Notes: generated by a model not told the origin, from the letters alone. DNA of 58,960 bases from SIG673 sp045638685 (GCA_045638685.1 JAZUBT010000023.1:1-58960); one strand, 5' to 3'. Positions 1 to 8,252 are shown, counted from the first letter of the stretch. Numbers and translations: made by a program.

Positions 1-75
1 GGTGCCTCCGGTCGGCATCGAACCAACGACACGGGGATTTTCAGTCCCCTGCTCTACCAACTGAGCTACAGAGGC
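1..75 (-). tRNA. tRNA-Phe (anticodon GAA)
   Basis: The reverse strand folds into a full cloverleaf. The seven-base acceptor stem pairs with one G-U, the anticodon arm carries the loop CTGAAAA inside a GGGGA/TCCCC stem, and the T loop is GTTCGAT-like. The encoded CC of the 3' CCA lies at positions 1-2, so the final A is outside the window. It is the last visible gene of a Val-Asp-Phe cluster, and more tRNAs may follow beyond the left edge. Confidence 0.97.
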
Positions 76-91
76 TTATCGCATAAAAAAA

Positions 92-168
92 TGGCGACCC
101 GAAGGGGACTCGAACCCCTGACCTCTAGCGTGACAGGCTAGCGTTCTAACCAACTGAACTACCGGGCC
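92..168 (-). tRNA. tRNA-Asp (anticodon GTC)
   Basis: Cloverleaf on the reverse strand with anticodon loop CTGTCAC in a CTAGC/GCTAG-type stem, a GTTCGAG T loop and an encoded CCA at the 3' end (positions 92-94). It lies 16 bases from tRNA-Phe and 3 bases from tRNA-Val, so the three are one transcript. Confidence 0.97.
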
Positions 169-171
169 ACA

Positions 172-247
172 TGGTGGGAACAACAGGGCTCGAACCTGTG
201 ACCCCTTGCTTGTAAGGCAAGTGCTCTCCCAGCTGAGCTATGCTCCC
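172..247 (-). tRNA. tRNA-Val (anticodon TAC)
   Basis: Cloverleaf on the reverse strand with anticodon loop CTTACAA, T loop GTTCGAG and encoded CCA at 172-174. It is the first gene of the leftward tRNA cluster, about 26 bases downstream of the expected start of transcription. Confidence 0.97.
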
Positions 248-279
248 ATGCTGTTCGCTCTCTTTCTGCGACGTGCTCT

Positions 280-308
280 ATTATATCATATAATTTTTCG
301 TTTGTCAA
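280..308 (-). promoter_or_regulatory. Sigma-A-type promoter of the tRNA cluster
   Basis: On the reverse strand there is a consensus -35 TTGACA (303-308), a 17-base spacer and a consensus -10 TATAAT (280-285). Such a perfect match fits a strong stable-RNA promoter driving tRNA-Val, tRNA-Asp and tRNA-Phe. Confidence 0.9.
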
Positions 309-664
309 TACCTTTTTCCAAATTTTTTTATTTTTTTTGAAAAAAGTTTTTTGAAAGCTATTTTGGAGCTGTTTGGAGCTGCTTGGACGTCATTTTGAAG
401 CTGTTTGGAGTATGTTTTTTACATTAATATTATATGCGAAAATAAAAAAGTGTTTGCTTATTCTAAGAAAGCTAAATAACAAGAGGAAAAATAAGAAGGT
501 CGCTTTTTCCAAAACCGAGCATGAGAAATACCGTTATTTTTCGGCGCGGTCGCTTTTCCTCGTGTTTTTATGACGGATTCTATAAAAATTATTTTGTGAT
601 AGGGCGAGTCGGCAAGGAAAGTATTTTGTTCATATTTAATTAACCGTTTATATATAGAAAAAAC
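309..664. other. AT-rich intergenic stretch without a convincing gene
   Basis: This stretch separates two divergent promoters. It is rich in T and A runs and holds several imperfect copies of a TTTGGAGCTG-like decamer at 361-410. A short open frame at 373-573 has no good ribosome binding site and a low-complexity composition, so it is not called. No RNA gene was recognised. Confidence 0.5.
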
Positions 665-693
665 TTGTTAAAAAGGCGTAAAAATATTATAAT
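665..693 (+). promoter_or_regulatory. Sigma-A-type promoter of the decarboxylase operon
   Basis: -35 TTGTTA (665-670), 17-base spacer, -10 TATAAT (688-693). The start of transcription would be near 700, which gives a leader of about 100 bases before the ATG at 799. Confidence 0.75.
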
Positions 694-798
694 TTAGTAA
701 AATGGGGTAGAATGGTTTTTGTGGAAATAAAAAACTTAAAATACCGTTTTTACTCTTCAAAAATTAATGTAAATAATAATAAATATGGAGGAAATAAA

Positions 799-2211
799 AT
801 GGCAACCAAAAAAAGCAAGTCAGTAAGTGAGCTTCGCGAAGAGCTTGCAGTTGAAAGTTCTGCAAATTCTTTTATCGGATCGCTGTTTGACGAAGGAACC
901 TTCGTTCAGCTCGGCGCTTACGTAAAGCGCTCTACCACCTCTGCCGACGGCGGAGATAAGGCAAGCGATTTCGAAGGAGTTATAACCGGATACGGAGCGA
1001 TGGACGGCAGACTCGTTTTCACCTTCGTTCAGGACAGCTCCAGAATGAAAGGCGCTTTCGGAGAGCTTCAGGCGAGAAAAATATGCGCCATATACGATAT
1101 GGCTATGAAGGCGGGCGCGCCTATAATTGGCGTGTTTGATTCGTGCGGAGCAAAAATTGAGGAGGGTATTCCCGCTATGGCGGCTTATGCTTCCGTTATG
1201 AAAAAGGCATCGGACGCATCCGGATTTATTCCTCAAATAGCCGTTGTTAACGGTGTTTGCGCGGGAAGCGCAGCTACCTTTGCGGCTATGAGCGACTTCG
1301 TAATAGCTTCTAAAACCGCGGATATGTACGTAACCTCTCCTTTCCTTTTCTCGGGTAACGAAAAGACCGCAAATACCGTTGAGAGAATGGCAGAGTCCGG
1401 AGTTTGCGATATAGTTTGCGAGGAGAGCGAGCTTACTTCAAAAATTAAAGACCTTATAAGCTTCCTTCCCGAAAACTCGGAGTGCGAGGCTATGGTGGAA
1501 AACGATGACGACCTTAACCGTCTTACTCCCGAGCTTTCGGACGCTATCGAAAGTGGCGATATGACGGCAATAATTAATTCTGTAGCGGATAACGGACGCG
1601 TTCTGGAGGTTGCTTCTGCTTACGCTCCCGAAATGATATGCGCATTTATCTCCGTTGGCGGATACTCCTGCGGAGTTGTGGCAAATAACACCGGTATTAA
1701 GCACGGTGCTCTTACCCCTGCCGCAGCCGACAAGGCATCGGGATTTGTAAATCTCTGTACCTCATTCGGTATTCCGGTTATCACGCTTGTTGATTCTGTC
1801 GGAACCGAGGGAACGAGCGAAAACGAGAGCGCTTACGCTTCCTCGCTCGCATCTCTTGCATATTCTTACGCACAGGCAGAGGCTCCGCTCGTAACCGTTA
1901 TTATCGGCAAGGCTTACGGCGCGAGCGCGACTGTTCTCGGCTCTAAGAGTGTTGGCGCGGATATAGTTTACGCAACCGAAAACGCTGTTATCAGCGCAAT
2001 CTCCCCCGAAGCGACGGTTTCCTTCCTTTACGGTAAGGAGGCGGCGGCTTCGGAAAATCCCGAAAGCTTCAAGAATGAAAAAATTGCCGAGTGGATGGAC
2101 GAAAGCGCATCCGCAGTTGCGGCGGCAAGAAACGGCGCCGTTGACGACATTATAGTTGCGGAGCAGCTTCGTCAGCGTATCTGCACGGCTATCGAAATGA
2201 TGAACGCTTAA
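799..2211 (+). CDS. mmdA: Acyl-CoA carboxyltransferase subunit (MmdA/12S-like) of a biotin-dependent decarboxylase or transcarboxylase
   Basis: 470-residue carboxyl transferase with two crotonase-like halves. Glycine- and alanine-rich oxyanion-type segments occur in both (VNGVCAGSAATFAAMSD in the N-half, GKAYGASATVLGSKS in the C-half), as in methylmalonyl-CoA decarboxylase alpha and propionyl-CoA carboxylase beta. The start at 799 is chosen because a GGAGG site sits at 787-791. An upstream in-frame ATG at 712 has no such site and adds 29 lysine/asparagine-rich residues. Family knowledge: this subunit moves CO2 between an acyl-CoA and carrier biotin. Substrate (methylmalonyl-CoA or a relative) is inferred from the downstream Na+-pump genes. 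It is slightly shorter than typical MmdA (about 510 residues). Confidence 0.85.
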   Translation: MATKKSKSVSELREELAVESSANSFIGSLFDEGTFVQLGAYVKRSTTSADGGDKASDFEGVITGYGAMDGRLVFTFVQDSSRMKGAFGELQARKICAIYDMAMKAGAPIIGVFDSCGAKIEEGIPAMAAYASVMKKASDASGFIPQIAVVNGVCAGSAATFAAMSDFVIASKTADMYVTSPFLFSGNEKTANTVERMAESGVCDIVCEESELTSKIKDLISFLPENSECEAMVENDDDLNRLTPELSDAIESGDMTAIINSVADNGRVLEVASAYAPEMICAFISVGGYSCGVVANNTGIKHGALTPAAADKASGFVNLCTSFGIPVITLVDSVGTEGTSENESAYASSLASLAYSYAQAEAPLVTVIIGKAYGASATVLGSKSVGADIVYATENAVISAISPEATVSFLYGKEAAASENPESFKNEKIAEWMDESASAVAAARNGAVDDIIVAEQLRQRICTAIEMMNA

Positions 2212-2236
2212 CTTAATTTAAGAAAGGAACGCTGAA

Positions 2237-2620
2237 ATGCAAGGTATGTATTATTTAGCCGAAACGACGAAGTTTACCGATAATTTCGGGGATGATTGGT
2301 TTGCCCGTTTCGTTCAAAAGGGGATTCCGACCGCTGTTCTCGGAATAGCGACGGTTTTCGTTGTTCTGGCGCTTATATGGGGCTGTCTTGAGGTGTTCAA
2401 ATACGTTTTCTATACGATACCCGAAAGAAGCAAAAAGGCTTCCGCAACTGCTTCGGTAGAGGAAACAGCACCTGTTACCGAGGTTGTAGAGGAGTCGAAC
2501 GACGACGGCGAGATTGTTGCGGCTATCATAGCTGCGATTACGGCAATGAGAGCCGACGAGGCTGCCGTAAGCGGAACAAAGTCCACGGGATTTCGCGTAG
2601 TATCGTTTAGAAAAAGATAA
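2237..2620 (+). CDS. OadG/MmdD-type small membrane subunit of the Na+-translocating decarboxylase
   Basis: 127 residues with one transmembrane helix (about residues 33-58, GIPTAVLGIATVFVVLALIW) followed by a charged, acidic tail. This is the layout of the OadG/MmdD family, which anchors and assembles the carboxyltransferase on the membrane beta subunit. An AAAGGAA site lies 8 bases before the ATG. It begins 25 bases after the carboxyltransferase gene. A C-terminal piece (IIAAITAMRADEAA) resembles the conserved end of clostridial OadG proteins that contacts the carboxyltransferase. Confidence 0.85.
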   Translation: MQGMYYLAETTKFTDNFGDDWFARFVQKGIPTAVLGIATVFVVLALIWGCLEVFKYVFYTIPERSKKASATASVEETAPVTEVVEESNDDGEIVAAIIAAITAMRADEAAVSGTKSTGFRVVSFRKR

Positions 2621-2737
2621 CCTGAAGGCTTTTTGATAAAAATCAACGTCGGAATTTTACCGATGCGAAAGACGGGAACGTCCCGTAAAACAAATAAATT
2701 TTTAGGCTGTTTAAAAACAGCAGAATGGAGAAATATT

Positions 2738-3133
2738 ATGAAAAAGTACAACGTAACCGTAAACGGAACAGTATATGAGGTTGAAGTAGAAGAGGTTGGA
2801 GAGGTAGCGTCCGCTCCCGTAGCAGTAGTAGCAGAGGCGGCAAAGCCCGAAGCTCCTAAGGCAGCAGCTCCTAAGGCAGCAGCTCCTAAGGCGGCGGCTC
2901 CCAAGGCAGCTTCCGCAGGCGCAGTAAAAATTGAGGCTCCTATGCCCGGAACAGTTACTAAGGTTGTTGTTAAGGCCGGAGATACCGTTAAATCCGGCGA
3001 CACGCTTCTCGCATTTGAAGCAATGAAGATGGAGCAGGAGATAAAGGCACCTCAGGACGGTGTTGTTGCAAGTGTAAACGTTTCTCAGGGCGCAACCATC
3101 AACCAGGGTGATCTTCTCGTTTCGCTTAACTAA
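2738..3133 (+). CDS. Biotin carrier protein (gamma / 1.3S subunit)
   Basis: 131 residues: a short N-terminal beta segment (MKKYNVTVNGTVYEVEVEEV), an Ala/Pro/Lys linker with three to four copies of KAAAP, then a biotinyl-lipoyl domain with the biotinylation motif EAMKMEQEI. The start at 2738 follows TGGAG with normal spacing. The same frame stays open upstream to 2633 but has no credible start signal. The lysine of AMKM would carry biotin and shuttle carboxyl groups between the two carboxyltransferases of this operon and the membrane decarboxylase. Confidence 0.95.
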   Translation: MKKYNVTVNGTVYEVEVEEVGEVASAPVAVVAEAAKPEAPKAAAPKAAAPKAAAPKAASAGAVKIEAPMPGTVTKVVVKAGDTVKSGDTLLAFEAMKMEQEIKAPQDGVVASVNVSQGATINQGDLLVSLN

Positions 3134-3180
3134 GTGAAATTCGGGATTATCTTACTCTATGAAAGGAAATAAATACAAAG

Positions 3181-4449
3181 ATGTTAGAGTCAATTCAAAA
3201 GTTCTTTGAAAGCACGGGTGTATATCAGCTTTTTGGAACGCAAACGCCGACCACGATAGGCAAGTATCTTGTAATGTACGTTATTATCGGACTTCTGTTC
3301 TATCTTGCGCTCGTTAAAAAGTTTGAGCCGTTGCTTCTCGTTTCGATAGCGTTCGGAATGCTTCTTGCTAACCTTCCCGGCGCGCTTTCGACCAACGTTT
3401 TCCACATGGATTTCTTTATTGCTCCGGATATCGAGACTATGAGTCCCGAGCTTGCCGCATGGTTTGCCGAGGCGAAAATAGATCCGAGCCATCTCTCGCT
3501 TATTGATTCCGTCAAGATGGTATTCCTTCACGGCGGTCTTGTTGACTACCTCTATCTCGGGGTTAAAACAGGTATCTATCCTTCGCTTATATTCCTCGGA
3601 ATAGGAGCGATGACCGACTTTACCTCGCTTATCGCTAACCCGAAAACCCTTCTTCTCGGCGCGGCGGCACAGCTTGGAGTATTCGTTGCGTTCCTCGGCT
3701 CTATCCTTCTCGGCTTTGACCTTCTTGAGGCAGCCGCGATAGGTATAATCGGAGGAGCTGACGGTCCTACCGCTATTCTGGTTACCAAAACACTCGCTCC
3801 GCACCTTCTCGGCGCGATAGCGATAGCGGCTTACTCATATATGGCGCTTATCCCGATTATACAGCCGCCCTTTATGAAGTTACTTACTACTGAGAAGGAA
3901 AGAGTTATAGAGATGCAGACTCTCCGTCCCGTCTCTAAGACCGAGAAGGTTCTTTTCCCGATTATAGTTACATTCGTCGTATGTCTTATAGTTCCGGACG
4001 CGGCTCCGCTTGTCGGCTTCCTTATGCTCGGTAACCTCTTTACCGTATGCGGTGTAACCGACCGTCTTTCCAAGACCGCACAGAACGAGCTTATTAACAT
4101 AGTAACTATAATGCTCGGAGTTTCCGTTGGCGCTACCGCGAACGCGGAAAACTTCCTTGCGTTTGACACTGTAAAGATTATTCTTCTCGGACTTACCGCG
4201 TTCTGTATCTCCACTGTCGGAGGACTTCTCGGCGGAAAGGTTATGTGCTTTATAACCAAGGGTAAGGTAAATCCGCTTATAGGAAGCGCAGGTGTTTCCG
4301 CAGTTCCTATGGCGGCGCGTGTTTCTCAGATCGAGGGACAAAAGGTTAACCCGAAAAACTTTCTTCTTATGCACGCTATGGGACCGAACGTTGCGGGTGT
4401 TATCGGCTCTGCCGTTGCGGCAGGCGTGCTTCTCAGCTGCTTCGGTTAA
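3181..4449 (+). CDS. Na+-translocating decarboxylase beta subunit (OadB/MmdB)
   Basis: 422-residue polytopic membrane protein with about ten hydrophobic segments. The segment GIIGGADGPTAILVTK carries the family's conserved aspartate needed for Na+ transport and carboxybiotin decarboxylation. The C-terminal GPNVAGVIGSAVAAG contains the conserved Asn and Ser of the second Na+ site. Length and motifs match the OadB/MmdB/GcdB family. Role: decarboxylates carboxybiotin in the membrane and exports Na+. It lies between the biotin carrier and the second carboxyltransferase, preceded by GAAAGGAAA. Confidence 0.95.
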   Translation: MLESIQKFFESTGVYQLFGTQTPTTIGKYLVMYVIIGLLFYLALVKKFEPLLLVSIAFGMLLANLPGALSTNVFHMDFFIAPDIETMSPELAAWFAEAKIDPSHLSLIDSVKMVFLHGGLVDYLYLGVKTGIYPSLIFLGIGAMTDFTSLIANPKTLLLGAAAQLGVFVAFLGSILLGFDLLEAAAIGIIGGADGPTAILVTKTLAPHLLGAIAIAAYSYMALIPIIQPPFMKLLTTEKERVIEMQTLRPVSKTEKVLFPIIVTFVVCLIVPDAAPLVGFLMLGNLFTVCGVTDRLSKTAQNELINIVTIMLGVSVGATANAENFLAFDTVKIILLGLTAFCISTVGGLLGGKVMCFITKGKVNPLIGSAGVSAVPMAARVSQIEGQKVNPKNFLLMHAMGPNVAGVIGSAVAAGVLLSCFG

Positions 4450-4491
4450 GAAGCTACATAATTTAAATATACGAAAGGTTGGACTAATATA

Positions 4492-5907
4492 ATGGCAAAC
4501 GTAAAAATATGTGAAACCGTTCTTCGAGACTCACACCAGTCGCTTATCGCAACCCGTATGACTACGGAGGAGATGCTTCCGATACTTGAAACCATGGATA
4601 AAATCGGCTACTATTCTCTTGAGGCGTGGGGCGGCGCGACGTTCGACTCCTGTCTGCGTTTCCTTAACGAGGACCCGTGGGAGAGACTCCGCAAGATAAG
4701 AGGCGCTGTTAAGAATACAAAGCTTCAGATGCTTCTGCGCGGACAGAACCTTCTCGGTTACAGACACTACGCTGACGACGTTGTTGAGTATTTCGTTCAG
4801 AAGTCTATCGCGAACGGTATTGATATAATCAGAATGTTCGATGCGCTTAACGATCCCCGTAACCTTGAGACCGCTATAAACGCGACTAAGAAGGAGGGCG
4901 GACACTGCCAGATAGCTTTCTCCTACACCACCTCTCCGCTCCACAACAACGAGTACTTTGCCGACTACGCAAAGAGGCTTAAGGATATGGGTGCTGACTC
5001 TATCTGTATTAAGGATATGTCGGGACTTTTAAAGCCTTACGACGCATACGAGCTTGTAAGAGCTATAAAGAACAAGATAGGCGAAACTCCGCTGGAGCTT
5101 CATACTCACTATACCTCCGGACTTGCTTCTATGACCGTTCTTAAGGCGGTTGAGGCAGGGGTTGATATAATAGATACCGCTATTTCTCCTATGGCTATGG
5201 GTACGTCCCAGCCCGCTACCGAGCCTATCGTTGCGGCTCTTGAAGGAACCGATTACGACACGGGACTCAGCCTTTCCGCGCTTGACGAGGTTTCTAAATA
5301 CTTTGACAAGCTGAGAGAAAAGTATATCGCATCGGGACTTCTTGATCCCAAGGTTCTTAAGGTTAACGTTAATGCGCTTATGTATCAGGTGCCGGGCGGA
5401 ATGCTCTCTAACCTCATTTCCCAGCTTAAGCAGGCGGGAAAGAGCGACAAGCTTCTTGAGTGTCTTGAGGAGGTACCGAGAGTACGCGCTGACGCAGGTT
5501 ATCCTCCGCTTGTAACTCCTTCGTCTCAGATAGTAGGAACGCAGGCTGTATTTAACATAATCGGCGGCGAGCGCTACAAGATGGTAACTAAGGAATTCAA
5601 GGGACTTGTTAAGGGCGAATACGGTAAGACTCCTGCTCCTATTGCTCCTGAGTTTGTTGAGAAGATACTCGGTAAGGACGCTGAGCTTATCGACTACCGT
5701 CCCGCAGATGCTCTTGAGCCTGAAATGGACACTCTCCGTGATAAGTGCAGAGTCTGGGCTGTTGACGGTCAGATAAGCGACGAGGACGTTCTCTCCTACG
5801 CGCTTTTCGAGCAGGTTGCTGCAAAATTCTTTGATAACAGAGAAAAGGAGCGCCTCGGCATCGACGGTAAGAACGGCGACAGCGAGCTTGGCGTTCACGC
5901 GATATAA
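4492..5907 (+). CDS. oadA: Oxaloacetate decarboxylase alpha / pyruvate carboxylase B-like carboxyltransferase
   Basis: 471-residue HMGL-like TIM-barrel carboxyltransferase. The N-terminus CETVLRDSHQSLIATRM holds the family's metal-binding RD-x-x-Q motif, followed by EAWGGATFD and LRGQNLLGYR. HTHYTSG supplies metal-binding histidines and SPMAMGTSQPATE the carboxyl-lysine region neighbourhood. The post-barrel PYC/OadA domain is present but the biotinyl domain is absent. The separate biotin carrier at 2738-3133 therefore serves it. Transfers a carboxyl group between oxaloacetate/pyruvate and biotin. Last gene of the operon, 20 bases before a terminator. Confidence 0.9.
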   Translation: MANVKICETVLRDSHQSLIATRMTTEEMLPILETMDKIGYYSLEAWGGATFDSCLRFLNEDPWERLRKIRGAVKNTKLQMLLRGQNLLGYRHYADDVVEYFVQKSIANGIDIIRMFDALNDPRNLETAINATKKEGGHCQIAFSYTTSPLHNNEYFADYAKRLKDMGADSICIKDMSGLLKPYDAYELVRAIKNKIGETPLELHTHYTSGLASMTVLKAVEAGVDIIDTAISPMAMGTSQPATEPIVAALEGTDYDTGLSLSALDEVSKYFDKLREKYIASGLLDPKVLKVNVNALMYQVPGGMLSNLISQLKQAGKSDKLLECLEEVPRVRADAGYPPLVTPSSQIVGTQAVFNIIGGERYKMVTKEFKGLVKGEYGKTPAPIAPEFVEKILGKDAELIDYRPADALEPEMDTLRDKCRVWAVDGQISDEDVLSYALFEQVAAKFFDNREKERLGIDGKNGDSELGVHAI

Positions 5908-5926
5908 AGAGTCTTGAAAATGAAAA

Positions 5927-5955
5927 AGTCGAAACGCATGTTTCGGCTTTTTTCT
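5927..5955 (+). terminator. Rho-independent terminator of the decarboxylase operon
   Basis: Nine-base-pair stem AGTCGAAAC / GTTTCGGCT (one G-T pair) with a GCAT loop, followed by a T-rich run. It starts 20 bases after the stop codon of the OadA-like gene. Confidence 0.85.
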
Positions 5956-5958
5956 TTT

Positions 5959-6020
5959 CCCGCTTTTTGAAAAAAGCTTGCAAAAACTTCCCGCTTTTTG
6001 AAAAAAGCTTGGCAAAAACT
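5959..6020. repeat. Two 31-bp direct repeats after the terminator
   Basis: Two nearly identical 31-base units beginning CCCGCTTTTTGAAAA start at 5959 and 5990. They differ by one or two bases near an AAGCTTG(G)CAAAAACT end. Each contains an inverted AAAAAGC/GCTTTTT-like element. Related fragments occur around 42190-42370. No coding function is seen. Confidence 0.7.
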
Positions 6021-6101
6021 TTATTAGCGGCTACGCCCAATAAGTTGGACCGAGAGAAAACCTTATTTTTTGCGACGTTCGATATGTTCGCTCAAATTAA
6101 A

Positions 6102-6161
6102 CCGTCGCAGTTTGCCAACGGGTGCTACCCGTCCGTCGCAGTTTGCATCGAGTGCTACCCG
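6102..6161. repeat. Two 31-bp direct repeats upstream of rubrerythrin
   Basis: Units start at 6102 and 6133, each containing CCGTCGCAGTTTGC and ending GTGCTACCCG. The region 5908-6362 (455 bases) holds no gene. Besides these repeats it contains the upstream terminator and, at its right end, the rubrerythrin promoter. Confidence 0.7.
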
Positions 6162-6296
6162 CAAAAAAACTTTTTTATCTACGTAAGAGTGAGACACCCA
6201 AGATGTAATTTTTAAGTTAAACGGTATAACTGATAGGAATTTATGGTTTACGTTTTTTGATGAGGGTAAAAATAACAAAAAATTAAAAAACATCTA

Positions 6297-6325
6297 TTGA
6301 AAAATGCTAGGAAATATGATATACT
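6297..6325 (+). promoter_or_regulatory. Sigma-A-type promoter of rubrerythrin
   Basis: -35 TTGAAA (6297-6302), 17-base spacer, -10 TATACT (6320-6325), about 30 bases before a GGGAG ribosome binding site. No PerR-type box was recognised. Confidence 0.75.
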
Positions 6326-6362
6326 GAACGTAGAAATAAAATTATAAGAGGGAGATATAAAA

Positions 6363-6899
6363 ATGAGCAAATACGCAGGAACACAGACAGAGAAAAATCT
6401 CGAAGCCGCTTTCGCCGGCGAATCTCAGGCAAGAAATAAATATACATATTTTGCTTCAGTTGCCAAAAAAGAGGGGTATGAGCAGATTTCCGCTCTTTTC
6501 CTTAAGACTGCTGAAAACGAAAAGGAACACGCAAAGCTTTGGTTTAAGGAGCTTGGCGGAATAGGTGATACCGCTACTAATCTTCTTCACGCAGCAGAGG
6601 GAGAAAACTACGAGTGGACCGATATGTACGAAGGCTTTGCTAAGACTGCTGACGAGGAGGGCTTCCACGACCTTGCTGCAAAATTCCGCTTGGTAGCGGC
6701 TATCGAAAAGCAGCACGAGGAAAGATACCGCGCGCTTCTTAAAAACGTTGAAACCGCATCGGTTTTCGCTAAGAGCGAGGTTAAGGTATGGGAATGCCGT
6801 AACTGTGGACATATCGTAGTTGGTACTGCAGCACCGAAGGCTTGCCCCACCTGTGCGCATCCTCAGAGCTTCTTTGAAATCCACGAAGAAAACTATTAA
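6363..6899 (+). CDS. rbr: Rubrerythrin
   Basis: 178 residues: an N-terminal four-helix ferritin-like di-iron domain (GESQARNKYTYFA, ENEKEHAKLW, EKQHEERY supply the Glu/His ligands) and a C-terminal rubredoxin-like domain with paired CxxC motifs (CRNCG and CPTCA). Length and order are typical. Family role: reduction of hydrogen peroxide in the cytoplasm of anaerobes. It is monocistronic, with its own promoter and terminator. Confidence 0.97.
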   Translation: MSKYAGTQTEKNLEAAFAGESQARNKYTYFASVAKKEGYEQISALFLKTAENEKEHAKLWFKELGGIGDTATNLLHAAEGENYEWTDMYEGFAKTADEEGFHDLAAKFRLVAAIEKQHEERYRALLKNVETASVFAKSEVKVWECRNCGHIVVGTAAPKACPTCAHPQSFFEIHEENY

Positions 6900-7007
6900 T
6901 TAGTTAGTTATTGTCATTAACAGTGTGTTATGTGTTTCTTTTTGTTGTACCAGAGCTTTATTCTGAAATAACGTATAAGAAAAACATAATTAATAAAATT
7001 AAGAGAA

Positions 7008-7056
7008 AAACAGACCTTGTGCGCCAGAAGCGCTGATAGGTCTGTTTTGTTTTTTG
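7008..7056 (+). terminator. Terminator downstream of rubrerythrin
   Basis: Perfect ten-base stem AAACAGACCT / AGGTCTGTTT with an inner GCGC/GCGC hairpin, followed by a T-rich run. It lies 109 bases after the rubrerythrin stop. The rest of 6900-7201 is AT-rich and I see no gene in it. Confidence 0.85.
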
Positions 7057-7201
7057 CATTAATAACAGAATAATTGTCTCTTATGTATTAGTAATAGATA
7101 AAAAGTGCTGATTTGTGTTTATTTTTTTGAGCCAAAAGGAGCTGTGAAAAATCCTTTTTATGGTAAATGAATTTGACGCTGTACTTTTTTTCAAAAAGCA
7201 C

Positions 7202-7230
7202 TTGATTTTTCTTCCTATTTATGATATAAT
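7202..7230 (+). promoter_or_regulatory. Sigma-A-type promoter of the ESCRT-like gene cluster
   Basis: -35 TTGATT (7202-7207), 17-base spacer, consensus -10 TATAAT (7225-7230). The leader is about 50 bases to the ATG at 7287, with an AGGAG site at 7274-7278. It is the only strong promoter found before the terminator at 17597, so it probably drives all eight genes. Confidence 0.8.
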
Positions 7231-7286
7231 ATTTTATATTATTAACATATTAAATAAATAACTCTTTATTTATAGGAGAAAACAAG

Positions 7287-8195
7287 ATGCAAAACATATA
7301 TAGCTGTCCGATATGCGGTAATACGGAAATGAAACAAAACGGAAATAGCTTTTTGTGTCGTTTTTGTAAAAATGAATTTACCGAAGAAGCACTCGGAGCC
7401 GGAAGCGGCGGTTCGGGAAACAACGGTGCTTCGGGGAATAACGGCGGCACCGGTAATACCGGTAACGGAAACGGCGCGCCTACGTTGGGAAGCACGCCCG
7501 CGACCGGGTATATCGGAGCGATGTTCGGGGCTCCTTCGGTTCCGACGGGCTCCGGCGGATTTTCCGCTCCTCCGGAAAGCCTTATACAAAGCATTCAGGC
7601 AAACTCTCTGAGAAACAGACAGAGCGAGAGTGTAGCCGACGGACACGGCTCCGATAACGGTTCCGGTCGAAATAGCGGAGGCGGTAGCGGTGGCAGAACG
7701 TCCGGTGGTTCGAACAGAAGAGGCTCGGGACGCGGCGGTTCGAGCGGTAGTTCCGGCAACGGCGGGAACAATGCTTCGGGGAACAGCGGAGGCTCCGGAA
7801 ACGGAAACGGTAGAAACAGCGGCTCGGGGAATGGCGGTAGCGGAGGCTCCGGTAATAATGGCGGTATTTCCGGTGGCAGCGGTTCGGGAAACAACGGCGG
7901 CGGTAGTAACGGCGCATCGGATAGCGAAAACAACGTGCGTTTCCTTGATAACGTAAGCCTTATGAACGACCTTGCTTACGAGCTTGTGAACGGAAATGCT
8001 AACGCCTGGGCGAATATTGCCAGAGATAAAGGCATTATTAACAGTAAGCAGCACACCGAAATAAAATACATAGTGGCGACCAGAAACTGTATTGCTCACG
8101 GCTCGGGAGATACTGTAAGAATTACCGCTGAGCTTGTAGCCAGTGCGAGAAATTATTACGAGCTTATGCGTCGTACTGCGTCGCAGATTAAATAA
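7287..8195 (+). CDS. Zinc-ribbon protein with a HEPN-like C-terminal domain
   Basis: 302 residues. Residues 8-30 form a CxxC...CxxC zinc ribbon (CPICG, CRFCK). Residues about 36-215 are low-complexity Gly/Ser/Asn. The last 85 residues are helical and contain TRNCIAHG, with Arg266 and His271. This matches the Rx4-6H signature (polar residue after Arg) of HEPN ribonucleases. Family knowledge: HEPN domains are RNases in toxin-antitoxin, abortive infection and CRISPR effectors. That this one is active is inference from the motif. It is the first gene of an eight-gene cluster; its zinc ribbon recalls those on the protease and SPFH proteins downstream. Alternative: a non-catalytic HEPN-type helical adaptor. 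Confidence 0.6.
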   Translation: MQNIYSCPICGNTEMKQNGNSFLCRFCKNEFTEEALGAGSGGSGNNGASGNNGGTGNTGNGNGAPTLGSTPATGYIGAMFGAPSVPTGSGGFSAPPESLIQSIQANSLRNRQSESVADGHGSDNGSGRNSGGGSGGRTSGGSNRRGSGRGGSSGSSGNGGNNASGNSGGSGNGNGRNSGSGNGGSGGSGNNGGISGGSGSGNNGGGSNGASDSENNVRFLDNVSLMNDLAYELVNGNANAWANIARDKGIINSKQHTEIKYIVATRNCIAHGSGDTVRITAELVASARNYYELMRRTASQIK

Positions 8196-8252
8196 ATCGG
8201 ATTAAGCGACCGGATTAAATCAGTTCTTTGAAAGCGGTTGCAATAAGCGATG

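Noticed and set aside
373..573. Short open frame between the tRNA cluster and mmdA
   Set aside because: Lysine-rich translation without any motif, no ribosome binding site, and it lies in AT-rich sequence with repeated decamers.
712..798. Upstream in-frame extension of the carboxyltransferase
   Set aside because: The start at 799 has GGAGG at the right distance; the extension lies in the leader behind the promoter and lacks a site.
5967..6215. Open frame over the 31-bp repeats
   Set aside because: Made mostly of repeat sequence and without a start signal.
7595..7933. Reverse-strand proline-rich open frame
   Set aside because: A shadow of the Gly/Ser/Asn coding repeat of the zinc-ribbon-HEPN gene.
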